A stretch of DNA of 64,000 bases from Bacteroidales bacterium UBA1192 (GTDB lineage: Bacteria; Bacteroidota; Bacteroidia; Bacteroidales; Bacteroidaceae), in contig DBYG01000044.1 in NCBI GenBank assembly GCA_002310175.1, positions 1 through 64,000 of the forward strand, read 5' to 3'. Shown in pieces: positions 16,932 through 25,645 of the stretch. Every line of letters starts with the position of its first letter. Within the stretch, counting starts at the first letter, position 1. The translations under genes were made by a program, and so were the position numbers. The notes beneath the pieces are model-generated. The model did no database searches. It was not told the origin of the DNA and worked only from the letters and a program-made list of their open reading frames with translations.

Positions 16932-16948
16932 TTTGAAATAGTTTCAAA
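16932..16948 (+). promoter_or_regulatory. Inverted repeat abutting the HTCS start codon
   Basis: TTTGAAA-TAG-TTTCAAA, a perfect 7-bp palindrome, ends on the base before the ATG. In RNA it would place the start codon beside a hairpin; in DNA it could be an operator. Function unproven. Confidence 0.45.
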
Positions 16949-19900
16949 ATGAAAATTCAACGTTTATTATTATTGTGGCTGATAGCCGTTCCATCAATAT
17001 GCTATGGAACAGAACCATCTCTTCCTGACATCAAAGTTGTAAAGGGAAGCAGTCTTCTTTCAGTTCGTTCAATATGCCAGGATGAACAAGGGATAATCTG
17101 GTTTGGCACAGATATGAATCTTTATAAGTATGACGGATATGAGTGTATCAAGTGTCTGGACTCGCAGGATAAAGCTAATGGTCGTCTGTTCATAAACTGT
17201 CTTGAATGTTTTGGTGACAGCATACTATTGGGGTGTGTTGACGGAATAGCGTTTTACGACCGATTGAATGAAACTTTCACTCCAATCCTTTATTTGAAAG
17301 ATGTCGAAGTATATTCTCTCTTGAAGGACAATGATGGTATATGGATAGGAGCCCAGTCAGGACTTTACCATTATAGTTTTGACGGAGGTGTATTTTCTGC
17401 GGTGGCTGGCAATTCATCGTCAGAAAGCGAATGGATCCGTTCCATGACCTTTTCCGGTAATTATATATATATAGGTACAACAGAGCATCTTGCCCGGTAT
17501 GGATTGTTGTCGGGTGTATATGAGCAAATCCGGATTTCAGGATTTCCTTCTTATATCGAAGGTATAGATGCTATTGTTCCCAAATCGGACGGTCATTTGT
17601 TTGTGGGCACATCAGAAGGCTTGTTCGATGTTGACATTCAGTTCAATACGTCAAAGATGCTGGCCGGTTACGAGTGGGTGAAGACTATGAGTGAAATGGG
17701 GGATAAGCTTGTTCTCGGGACAGATGCAGGCCTGTACTTATATGATATGCATGATGGGAGTAATAATCTGGTTTCTGGCAATGTGGTGTGGTGCATCATG
17801 AATGATTCATCAGGAAACTGCTGGTATGGAAGTGATACCGGATTACTTATGAGCCGAAAGGAGATTATACGGCCAGTGGATGGCTTGCCGGATGAAGCCA
17901 TGAACCTTTATTGTAATATATCCGGAGATAATACCGGACGTGTATTTGCCGGTGGCACCCATGGACTGGTAATAATGAATACGGACACATTATGTGATTG
18001 GTATCGTCTTGGGGATAATGAACACAGTCTTTCACATAACAAAGTCAGGTCTATTGCCCATAATCCTGACACAGATGAGATATATGCGCTGTTACCGACA
18101 GGTATGGTATTATTCAATGCTGATACAAATGAATTTGAAAGGAAACAGTTCTACTTTTCTGCTGAATTCACGTTAATAAATTTTTATGACGGATACGGAA
18201 TGGTGGCGGACTCTTTGGAGATGTGGGTGGCTACTCTTTCCGGAGTCTATAGGGTGGATAATATGACAACACTCCGGCATTACACTAATGAAGACGGCCT
18301 TTCCAGTAGTCGGGCGTTACAGGTAGAAAAAACTACAGACGGGCGGATATGGGTCAGGACTACTGATAAAAGTATCTTTCTGTTTGATAGGGAGAGTGAT
18401 GTTTTCGTACCTTTTGCGGATCCTGAAGGCACCGATAATATGAAAGGTGACCTCATGATGACGGACAGTAAGGGTAATATATGGATATCACACGGTGCTG
18501 AAGTATATAGAGTTTTCATTAAGGACGGACAATGGTTAAGTGAAAGATATGATTTTGGTAGTGCATCGTCTTTAGAAATCAATTCTATGATTGAAGTGGA
18601 CAATGAAATATGGTTCTGTTTACCCAATGAAATTACAATCGTCAACACTGACGTAGGTCGGATTGGCAGGTTGTCAACGGAATGCAATTATGCCGGAATG
18701 TATTATGACAAGCCCGGAGGAAGGGTGTTATTGGGGGCGACGGACAGGATAGATGAGGTTGTTCCGGATGACGTAAGGGCAATATTATTACATAAGTCAG
18801 CGAAAATCCATATCACCAGTGTTGTGGTAAATGAGGAAACTGTTCTCCCATATTCGGTTATTAAAACAGGTCAGGTCACTTTGTCACATAGGGAGAACAG
18901 CATTAGATTGTTTTTTTCAGATTATGACTACTCTATTGGTAACATGAGGAAGTTTTTGTTCAATCTTGACGGACGTGAAAAACAATGGATAGAAACACAG
19001 GGTAATTCTATTATGTTACCAGGTCTGCCACCTGGCCGACACCGGATTTTCTTATCGTCATCCGGTTCCGAGCAGACAAATAATCCTGTATTTACTGTAA
19101 GAATACTCAGACCATGGTATATGTCTTGGTGGGCATTGACTTTATATTCTCTGATATTTCTCTCAATAATATACATGATTGTTAACAATTCGATACTGAG
19201 CAATAAGCTTGAGATGGAAAGGGAACAAAAACAGAGACTTCTGGCACAGGCAAGGACAAAAATGAACTTCTTTACAGAAGTGGCACATGAATTCAAGACT
19301 CCATTAAGTCTGATAATTGCACCAATAGGTAAATTGCTTCAGGAAACTGAAGATGCAGGACGCAGGAAGACACTCCAACTCATGCATAACAATGCGATGA
19401 AACTCAATTCACTGATAAGGCTGTCCCTGGATTATTACAATGATCGCAGTGAACCTGGTGAAGAGGTCATTCAACTGAATGTCGAGTTTGTTGGGTTTGC
19501 TAAAAGCATTTTCAATTCATTTAAGGAATCATGGCCGGACCACACTTTCATTTTTAATTCCTCAAGCTCTTCAATAGATGCAGTAACGGATGTCATAAAG
19601 ATGGAGACAATCCTTACCAACCTTATTTCAAATGCCTGCAGATATACTCCTTCTGGAGGAACAATAATACTTGCTCTTGAAGATGAACCGGAACAGGGAA
19701 TTCTTCAAATTAGCGTGTCCGATACCGGTATCGGCATTCCTGATGATGAACTTCCTTTCATTTACTATAGGTATTTTCAATCTTCACGTTCCAAAAAACA
19801 ATCAAAAGACGGTTCAGGAGTGGGACTGACAATAGTCAGAAAATATGTGGAACAACTGAAGGGAGAAATAACTGTCTCATCAGATGACAATGGTACGACT

Positions 19901-20737
19901 TTCAGACTAACATTCCCTGTAAGGTCTGACATGTCTGATAGTTCTGTAGAAACAGATGTCGTTTTGACTAAGGAAAACAAGCCATTGGTCGTTATAGTAG
20001 ATGATAATCGCTCCATCTGTGATTTTCTTACAGATGCATTGTCATCGGAGTTTCAGTGTGTATGCGCATTTGACGGCAAGTCCGGATTGAAACTGTGTAA
20101 AAGTGTTTCACCTGACCTGATTATCTCGGATGTGGTGATGCCTGTGATGGACGGCATGGAAATGTGTCGTCAGATTCGTATGAATAATTCTCTTTCAACG
20201 GTTCCAATTATTCTCCTCACCGCCCGTGGTGATCATGAAACTGAGCTAAAGAGCATTGATTTGAATATTGATATGTTCATCCCGAAGCCGTTTGATATGG
20301 AGACATTGTATTCGCGTGTAAAACAACTGACGGCACGCAGGAAGAATATAGAGAAAAAAGTACGTATTGATATGATTGCGGAACCGAAAGCTGAAATAGG
20401 GCAGTCTTTGGATGAAAAATATCTATTGAAAGTCACATCTTTGATAGAAAGCCATATTGATGATCCGGAACTATCCGTTACAAAACTATGTGAACTTGGT
20501 GGTTTCAGTGAGAAACAACTCTATCGTAAGATCAAGTCCCTGACAGGCATGTCAACAGTGGAGTATATCCGTTCAATCAGAATGAAAAAGGCTGCCATAC
20601 TTCTTCAGTCGTGTAAATTCACAGTATCAGAGGCCATGTACATGGTCGGTTTTTCCAATACGTCGTACTTCGCCAGGACGTTCTCGGATATATATGGGAA
20701 AAGCCCCAGTGAATATCAACAGTCATTCAGGGAATGA
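16949..20737 (+). CDS. Hybrid two-component system regulator (HTCS) of the mannan locus
   Basis: A one-protein sensor and transcription factor of 1262 residues. In order: signal peptide; a periplasmic beta-propeller made of regulator-propeller repeats (IWFGTDMNLYKYDG, IWIGAQSGLYHY) and a Y_Y_Y-type domain before residue 720; one membrane helix at about 722-748; HisKA with phospho-acceptor H780 (EVAHEFKTPLS); a HATPase with NLISNACRYTP, DTGIGIP and GSGVGLTIV; a receiver domain from about 1011 with acceptor D1061 (LIISDVVMPVMDG); and a C-terminal AraC helix-turn-helix (about 1150-1260). All parts look intact. It lies between the two mannan gene blocks, so it probably senses manno-oligosaccharides and activates both. 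Confidence 0.96.
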   Translation: MKIQRLLLLWLIAVPSICYGTEPSLPDIKVVKGSSLLSVRSICQDEQGIIWFGTDMNLYKYDGYECIKCLDSQDKANGRLFINCLECFGDSILLGCVDGIAFYDRLNETFTPILYLKDVEVYSLLKDNDGIWIGAQSGLYHYSFDGGVFSAVAGNSSSESEWIRSMTFSGNYIYIGTTEHLARYGLLSGVYEQIRISGFPSYIEGIDAIVPKSDGHLFVGTSEGLFDVDIQFNTSKMLAGYEWVKTMSEMGDKLVLGTDAGLYLYDMHDGSNNLVSGNVVWCIMNDSSGNCWYGSDTGLLMSRKEIIRPVDGLPDEAMNLYCNISGDNTGRVFAGGTHGLVIMNTDTLCDWYRLGDNEHSLSHNKVRSIAHNPDTDEIYALLPTGMVLFNADTNEFERKQFYFSAEFTLINFYDGYGMVADSLEMWVATLSGVYRVDNMTTLRHYTNEDGLSSSRALQVEKTTDGRIWVRTTDKSIFLFDRESDVFVPFADPEGTDNMKGDLMMTDSKGNIWISHGAEVYRVFIKDGQWLSERYDFGSASSLEINSMIEVDNEIWFCLPNEITIVNTDVGRIGRLSTECNYAGMYYDKPGGRVLLGATDRIDEVVPDDVRAILLHKSAKIHITSVVVNEETVLPYSVIKTGQVTLSHRENSIRLFFSDYDYSIGNMRKFLFNLDGREKQWIETQGNSIMLPGLPPGRHRIFLSSSGSEQTNNPVFTVRILRPWYMSWWALTLYSLIFLSIIYMIVNNSILSNKLEMEREQKQRLLAQARTKMNFFTEVAHEFKTPLSLIIAPIGKLLQETEDAGRRKTLQLMHNNAMKLNSLIRLSLDYYNDRSEPGEEVIQLNVEFVGFAKSIFNSFKESWPDHTFIFNSSSSSIDAVTDVIKMETILTNLISNACRYTPSGGTIILALEDEPEQGILQISVSDTGIGIPDDELPFIYYRYFQSSRSKKQSKDGSGVGLTIVRKYVEQLKGEITVSSDDNGTTFRLTFPVRSDMSDSSVETDVVLTKENKPLVVIVDDNRSICDFLTDALSSEFQCVCAFDGKSGLKLCKSVSPDLIISDVVMPVMDGMEMCRQIRMNNSLSTVPIILLTARGDHETELKSIDLNIDMFIPKPFDMETLYSRVKQLTARRKNIEKKVRIDMIAEPKAEIGQSLDEKYLLKVTSLIESHIDDPELSVTKLCELGGFSEKQLYRKIKSLTGMSTVEYIRSIRMKKAAILLQSCKFTVSEAMYMVGFSNTSYFARTFSDIYGKSPSEYQQSFRE

Positions 20738-20745
20738 AAAATGAT

Positions 20746-20780
20746 AAAAAAGGGTGACTGGTTATTCGGAACAGTCACCC
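20746..20780 (-). terminator. Intrinsic terminator ending the long mannan operon
   Basis: Perfect 9-bp stem GGGTGACTG / CAGTCACCC (20752-20780). On the minus strand it is followed by six T (20751-20746), so it ends the operon whose last gene stops at 20799; it may also stop HTCS read-through. Confidence 0.88.
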
Positions 20781-20798
20781 TAAGTAAAGTCATTTACG

Positions 20799-23700
20799 TC
20801 AGTTCAGAGCTGAAACAGTAATTTCGGGATTCTGTTGGCGTGCATCGGCTACATTATACCTGATAGTGACAGTCTTCTCCTGGAAAGGAACCATTGAGAA
20901 ATAGTTGTCACTGTAGATGACTGGCAGAATTTGCTCGCCGTCAGCGCCCGTAAGGTTTATTCGAACCAATACTGCCGGTACAGATGACCGGTTCTTGAGC
21001 TTAAGCTTAACGATACGTTCATTGCCTGAGGATGATACTGTTGTCTTTTTTGTGATATCAGCTTTCGGCATGGACAAGATACCCTTGTAATCACCCTCCT
21101 TACATCCTCGGACATAGAAGTTCTCGGAAAGAGTCTTACCATTTTCTGTTAGGGTAAGACTTATGAAATGAGTATCTGTCAGATTGTCCGGATACTCCAT
21201 GTCAAAACATTTGATAGAGGAATCTTCGTCACTATCTAAGACTATGTTTTTTTCCCATACTATAGTACCGTCGGTGTTGTAGATTTTTGCATCTGCCTTA
21301 AGTCCTTTGTGGTGTCCAGCGCTGACATTTACTACCTCAATGAAGTCTTTGCCCTGATTCCATTGTATATGGAGAGGCTCACATCCCTTCTTGCTTCCGA
21401 AATAACCTCCGTTTGGTTCAAAATACCAATCGTATGTCTGCCATACCATAGAAGGCCAGGCTGGATGACTCATCCATAGCAACATTCCGTGACGGCCGTT
21501 ACTGCGCGACTCAAATATGGCACGGTAACCGTTGTAGTTAATCAGTTGAGCCCATTTGGTGAATTCTCTGACATCGGAAACCTTACCTGAAGCCTGCTCT
21601 ACAAGACTGTTGAAGGTCGCGCCTCTCTGTGCACTTTCCATAGTATAGTCATGCAATCCCCACAAACTGTTTTGAGGCCATAATCTATCTTCTGGTATGG
21701 TGCGTGTAAGGCTTTCATAATTCATGACATCAGGCATTCCGCGCTCGGAGTGGAACCTATCCTGTCCGAATAAAGAGAAATAGGCTCTGGGCTGAAGGGC
21801 ATTGTATGGTCCGCCGCCGCTGACTACTCCGGATGCGGAATTAGATATGTAATGAATCCCGTTTCCTATCTCACGGGTGAGAGCGCGCAGACTGTTATCA
21901 AGTTCTTCTGGCGGATTACCTTCGTTGCGTCCCACATAAAGTGCTATGGAGGGATGGTTGCGGATACGTAATACGAAATCACGTGCATTTTCCATAAACA
22001 TGTCGCTGTAGTATGGATTTGGACCATCCACTGGGTTGGCTAGCCAGAAATCTTGCCATATCATAATACCCCAACGGTCACAAGCCTCGAAAAATTCGTC
22101 ATCGCCTGTCTGGCCGACCCAGTTGCGTATCATGGTAAAATTCATGTCTGCATGGTAACGCACTGCAGCATCATATTCGCGGTCACGATAGTTTAGGTTA
22201 GATTCGCTGAATCCCCAGTTGCCACCACGTCCCACGAAACGCCGTCCGTTGACATAAAGTTTCAGTACACCACCATCTTCATTATATGACATCTGTCTGA
22301 TTCCGCTTTTGAAACTTGTCCTGTCTGATTCTTTTCCGTCAATGCTGAATGACATTTCCACATTGTAAAGATAAGGTTCACCATAACCCTTAGGCCACCA
22401 TAAATGTGGCTTTTTTATTGTTATGGGGTCAATTTGGACACGCTTTATCTCTCCTGCAGCCAGTGAGACCTTTTGGTTGAACATGATACTTCCATAATTT
22501 CCTTCCAGAAGACCTTCGACTGGTTTGTTAAGCCAGTTATGGAGTTCTACCTCCATGTCAATCACTGCACTTGTCGTGTCTGGCAATTCCAGTTTGGTTA
22601 ACACCTGCGGATTTGAAACAGTCACTGCTCCGGTTGCAGTCAGACACACGTCATTCCAAATGCCAATATTACGTCCTCTTATTGTCGGAATCCAGTCCCA
22701 ACCAACAGAAGCATGGAATGTCGGATTGTCTGCTCCAAGAATACCTCCATTGCCTTGCGCGGTTACGGCGGTCTGTTCCTTTATAGATCCTGGATGTTCG
22801 TTTTTAATGATCAGAACTGCAAGGGTATTATCCTGACCAGGTATGATTAGGTTTGTAACATCAAATCGTGCGCGGGTAAAAGCCCCATTTATATCACCTG
22901 TTTCCTTACCGTTAACCCATACACGTGCTTTCCAGTTTATGCCGTCAAAATCAAGAAACAATTTATTTTTTCTAAGGTCCTCAGGTACATAGAACTGGTT
23001 CCGATACCAAAAGTCACTGTAGAAGAAAGATTCCGATATCTGCAGTTGGTTGTCAGAGTAGTTAGGTTCGGGTACGGCACCGGCATTCACATATGACGAA
23101 AGTACAGTACCCGGAACTGTTGCGGTCAACCATTCTGAATCGTCATATCCGTTGGAAGATATGGCTTCAGGACTACCTGCTGTTTGGGGCTCTCTTTGCA
23201 GTTTCCAATTCCCTCCGCTAAGTATCAGTTTGCCATCTTTTGAATCAAGAGCAGGGTGGGGGCTCACTCTAATTCCTCCCTGACCGGAAACCTGTATCTC
23301 GGACAATACATAAGGCTTTCCGTCAACACTTTCATCCAATTCCAATTTTATGTATCTTGCACTCACTGGATTGTCAAAACTGTAATGTGATGACTCGTTC
23401 AGATCGGTTACTTTCATCCATGAGCTGGCATCATCGGAGTACATGATTGAACCTTTGCGGACAGGATTGAGCCAATCAAGGGTTAAGGCATCAACATAAC
23501 TAATTGCACCAAGATCTACATAAAACCATTCGTGCCCGCCGGTAGCGCTCATCCATGCACTTCGGAACTCATATGACGGTATGACGGGGACAGGTTCAGA
23601 TCCATAATAGAAATCACAGTCGCTTATATTCCAGCTTGTCTCAGAGTCAGCTTTCATCATGATCCGGATGTGATTTGTTTCATTCTTTTCAGGGTTGTCC

Positions 23701-24248
23701 AAGGTGATGTCTATATTCTGTCCATGTCCATCTGCACGGTCCAAAGTTTGCCAATCCTCTCCATCAGAACTGCTTTGAAGCGTCAGTTGCCAGTGACCGT
23801 TGCGCAGATATGTCCGCCCTTTTATCTGTATCTTTTCAAATAGGGGACTATATCCGTCCCAGTCAATCCTGATAAATGTTTCACGTCCGTTAAAAGAGTT
23901 GCTGGAATTTGGTTTGAAATCAAACATAAACTCTCTGTCTACAAGTGGTACAACACCCTGTGGCGTTGACAACACCATAGTTGCAGGCATGATATCACAC
24001 TTAAAACCATCAGTCGCGAGTTGAGCCGTAAGGTTATAGTCAAATGAGGATGATGCATAAGCAGCTCTTCTAAGTGCCATGTTTTCTGACCTACCTTCAT
24101 TTCTAGACAAGACCGGGCTGAAATCCTGTTCCGGGTTTCCAGGGTAAATACCTATACCACGATTTTCCAAAACAATATCTTTACAGCCTGTAATTACTGA
24201 AACAGTCAGAAAAGAAATGAGCATAATTATAAGTCTACTGTTTTTCAT
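20799..24248 (-). CDS. GH2 exo-beta-glycosidase lipoprotein with N-terminal F5/8-type domains
   Basis: A 1149-residue lipoprotein. The ATG at 24248 gives MKNSRLIIMLISFLTVSVITGCKD with lipobox ITGC; a start nine codons upstream is less likely. Two discoidin-like (F5/8 type C, CBM32-like) regions come first (NMALRRAAYASSSFDYNL and a second near residue 240-330), then GH2 sugar-binding, Ig-like and TIM-barrel domains. Acid/base E776 in YVGRNEGNPP; nucleophile E835 in RFHSERGMP. Barrel and C-terminal layout resemble exo-beta-D-glucosaminidase-like GH2 enzymes; in this locus beta-mannosidase is the likelier activity, but substrate cannot be read from sequence. Last gene of the 11-gene operon. Confidence 0.85.
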   Translation of the reverse strand: MKNSRLIIMLISFLTVSVITGCKDIVLENRGIGIYPGNPEQDFSPVLSRNEGRSENMALRRAAYASSSFDYNLTAQLATDGFKCDIMPATMVLSTPQGVVPLVDREFMFDFKPNSSNSFNGRETFIRIDWDGYSPLFEKIQIKGRTYLRNGHWQLTLQSSSDGEDWQTLDRADGHGQNIDITLDNPEKNETNHIRIMMKADSETSWNISDCDFYYGSEPVPVIPSYEFRSAWMSATGGHEWFYVDLGAISYVDALTLDWLNPVRKGSIMYSDDASSWMKVTDLNESSHYSFDNPVSARYIKLELDESVDGKPYVLSEIQVSGQGGIRVSPHPALDSKDGKLILSGGNWKLQREPQTAGSPEAISSNGYDDSEWLTATVPGTVLSSYVNAGAVPEPNYSDNQLQISESFFYSDFWYRNQFYVPEDLRKNKLFLDFDGINWKARVWVNGKETGDINGAFTRARFDVTNLIIPGQDNTLAVLIIKNEHPGSIKEQTAVTAQGNGGILGADNPTFHASVGWDWIPTIRGRNIGIWNDVCLTATGAVTVSNPQVLTKLELPDTTSAVIDMEVELHNWLNKPVEGLLEGNYGSIMFNQKVSLAAGEIKRVQIDPITIKKPHLWWPKGYGEPYLYNVEMSFSIDGKESDRTSFKSGIRQMSYNEDGGVLKLYVNGRRFVGRGGNWGFSESNLNYRDREYDAAVRYHADMNFTMIRNWVGQTGDDEFFEACDRWGIMIWQDFWLANPVDGPNPYYSDMFMENARDFVLRIRNHPSIALYVGRNEGNPPEELDNSLRALTREIGNGIHYISNSASGVVSGGGPYNALQPRAYFSLFGQDRFHSERGMPDVMNYESLTRTIPEDRLWPQNSLWGLHDYTMESAQRGATFNSLVEQASGKVSDVREFTKWAQLINYNGYRAIFESRSNGRHGMLLWMSHPAWPSMVWQTYDWYFEPNGGYFGSKKGCEPLHIQWNQGKDFIEVVNVSAGHHKGLKADAKIYNTDGTIVWEKNIVLDSDEDSSIKCFDMEYPDNLTDTHFISLTLTENGKTLSENFYVRGCKEGDYKGILSMPKADITKKTTVSSSGNERIVKLKLKNRSSVPAVLVRINLTGADGEQILPVIYSDNYFSMVPFQEKTVTIRYNVADARQQNPEITVSALN

Positions 24249-24281
24249 TGTTGACTTGTTTTTTGTTAAAATCAATATTCA

Positions 24282-25598
24282 TTATTTCCTTTTTAATTTC
24301 ATATTTATTTCCTTTATCAGTTCTATGGTGCTTTTATCGGACATGAAAACCGAGTTCAATCCTTGCTGTTCCATGGCAGGGTCACCGGTATAGTCATCAC
24401 CCTTAAACCAATAGTCATGATCCAAAGGTGGAACGGCAAAGCCTCCCCATGCCCAGATGTTGCAACCGGCAAGTTTGGCATGATTCTGTTCAGACTTTTC
24501 CAGAATGTTGAATATATGACTGAAATAGGCATCACGACTATCAGTAGGGGTTCCTGTTTTGAATTTGAATCCGTCCCGCGGGTATCCGAACTCTTCGATA
24601 ACCATGGGCTTGTCATATTCTTCAGCTACAGGCAGATGCATGTCTATATATTTTGTAGTTTGCTCTATGGCATTCTTAAGGTTCTCGCTTACACTTCCGG
24701 ATCTGATCCATCCCCAGTTGAAGGGCCAGATATGGATTGTTATGTAACTGATTTCTGGAATTGCATTTATTGCTCTGACTATATCCATATTGTTTTCACA
24801 ACCCATCTCTCCTTCGTTTCCGGTTGAAATCATGTGGTTGGAATCCAGATTCCGAATCAGTCCGGCTGTCTTTTCTATCCAGTCAATGAAAGACTGTTGG
24901 TTGTTCCGGCCGAGGGGGCGTGGCTCGTTTCCAATCTGCCAGCTGAATATAGCAGGGTCTTCAGTGTATTTCAGGCCGGTATATCTGTTAGTGCGTCCCA
25001 AAATAAACCTGACGTGGTTTCTGAACAATGAATCAGCAGCCGTATCGGTGTAATAACGCCCTGTTCCGACGTGGCTTTCGGGGTGAGCCCAACTGAGATA
25101 CTGTCCATAACCTCCGCTCCAGCTCCATGTGTTGTTTAGGTAGAGTACAGCCATCATTTCTCTTTTTCCCAATTCTGCCATAAGCCAGTCCAATCCGTCC
25201 AACAGGTCTTGGTTATAAGTTCCAGGTGCAGTCTGTAATGTAGGCTGTACCACTCCGGAACGGACGGATTGGCCGAATGGACTGCCGTCGGCATCTGCCG
25301 AATCGTTATAAGCAGTTGACAGTGTATCCAACGGACCGTCTGCTCCGACCAGGATACGTAGGTTCGTTATTCCCAGTTCCTTCATTGCGTCCAGTTCTTT
25401 TGCCAGACGTTCCCTGTCTCCGCCTTCACCTTGTGAGCCTAATATTGCACCGTACCAGAAGTTTACTCCAACAAATCTGTAGGGTTTTCCGTTTACCACA
25501 AATTCTCCTTTGCTGACATGGGGGTATTTGTTCTCACTGCATGATGAAATCAGAATAGTTGCAGCTATCAGGATATTAAGGATTTTTTTCATAATCAT
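24282..25598 (-). CDS. GH5 (subfamily 7-like) beta-mannanase, lipoprotein
   Basis: Retaining beta-mannanase of 438 residues. Lipobox L-I-S-S-C puts the anchor at Cys20; the start may be the ATG at 25598 or the one two codons in. Barrel begins FVVNGKPYRFVGVNFWYGAILGS, typical of GH5_7. Acid/base E225 in FSWQIGNEPRP; nucleophile E336 in MVIEEFGYPRDG; ITIHIWPFNWGW carries the substrate-binding His and Trp. Preceded by a GH2 gene and followed by another, 47 and 33 bases apart, so part of one operon. Probably surface or periplasmic. Confidence 0.92.
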   Translation of the reverse strand: MIMKKILNILIAATILISSCSENKYPHVSKGEFVVNGKPYRFVGVNFWYGAILGSQGEGGDRERLAKELDAMKELGITNLRILVGADGPLDTLSTAYNDSADADGSPFGQSVRSGVVQPTLQTAPGTYNQDLLDGLDWLMAELGKREMMAVLYLNNTWSWSGGYGQYLSWAHPESHVGTGRYYTDTAADSLFRNHVRFILGRTNRYTGLKYTEDPAIFSWQIGNEPRPLGRNNQQSFIDWIEKTAGLIRNLDSNHMISTGNEGEMGCENNMDIVRAINAIPEISYITIHIWPFNWGWIRSGSVSENLKNAIEQTTKYIDMHLPVAEEYDKPMVIEEFGYPRDGFKFKTGTPTDSRDAYFSHIFNILEKSEQNHAKLAGCNIWAWGGFAVPPLDHDYWFKGDDYTGDPAMEQQGLNSVFMSDKSTIELIKEINMKLKRK

Positions 25599-25645
25599 TT
25601 CATAAAAATGAATTCAAGTGTTTAAATCCGGCATTGTCCTGATTG

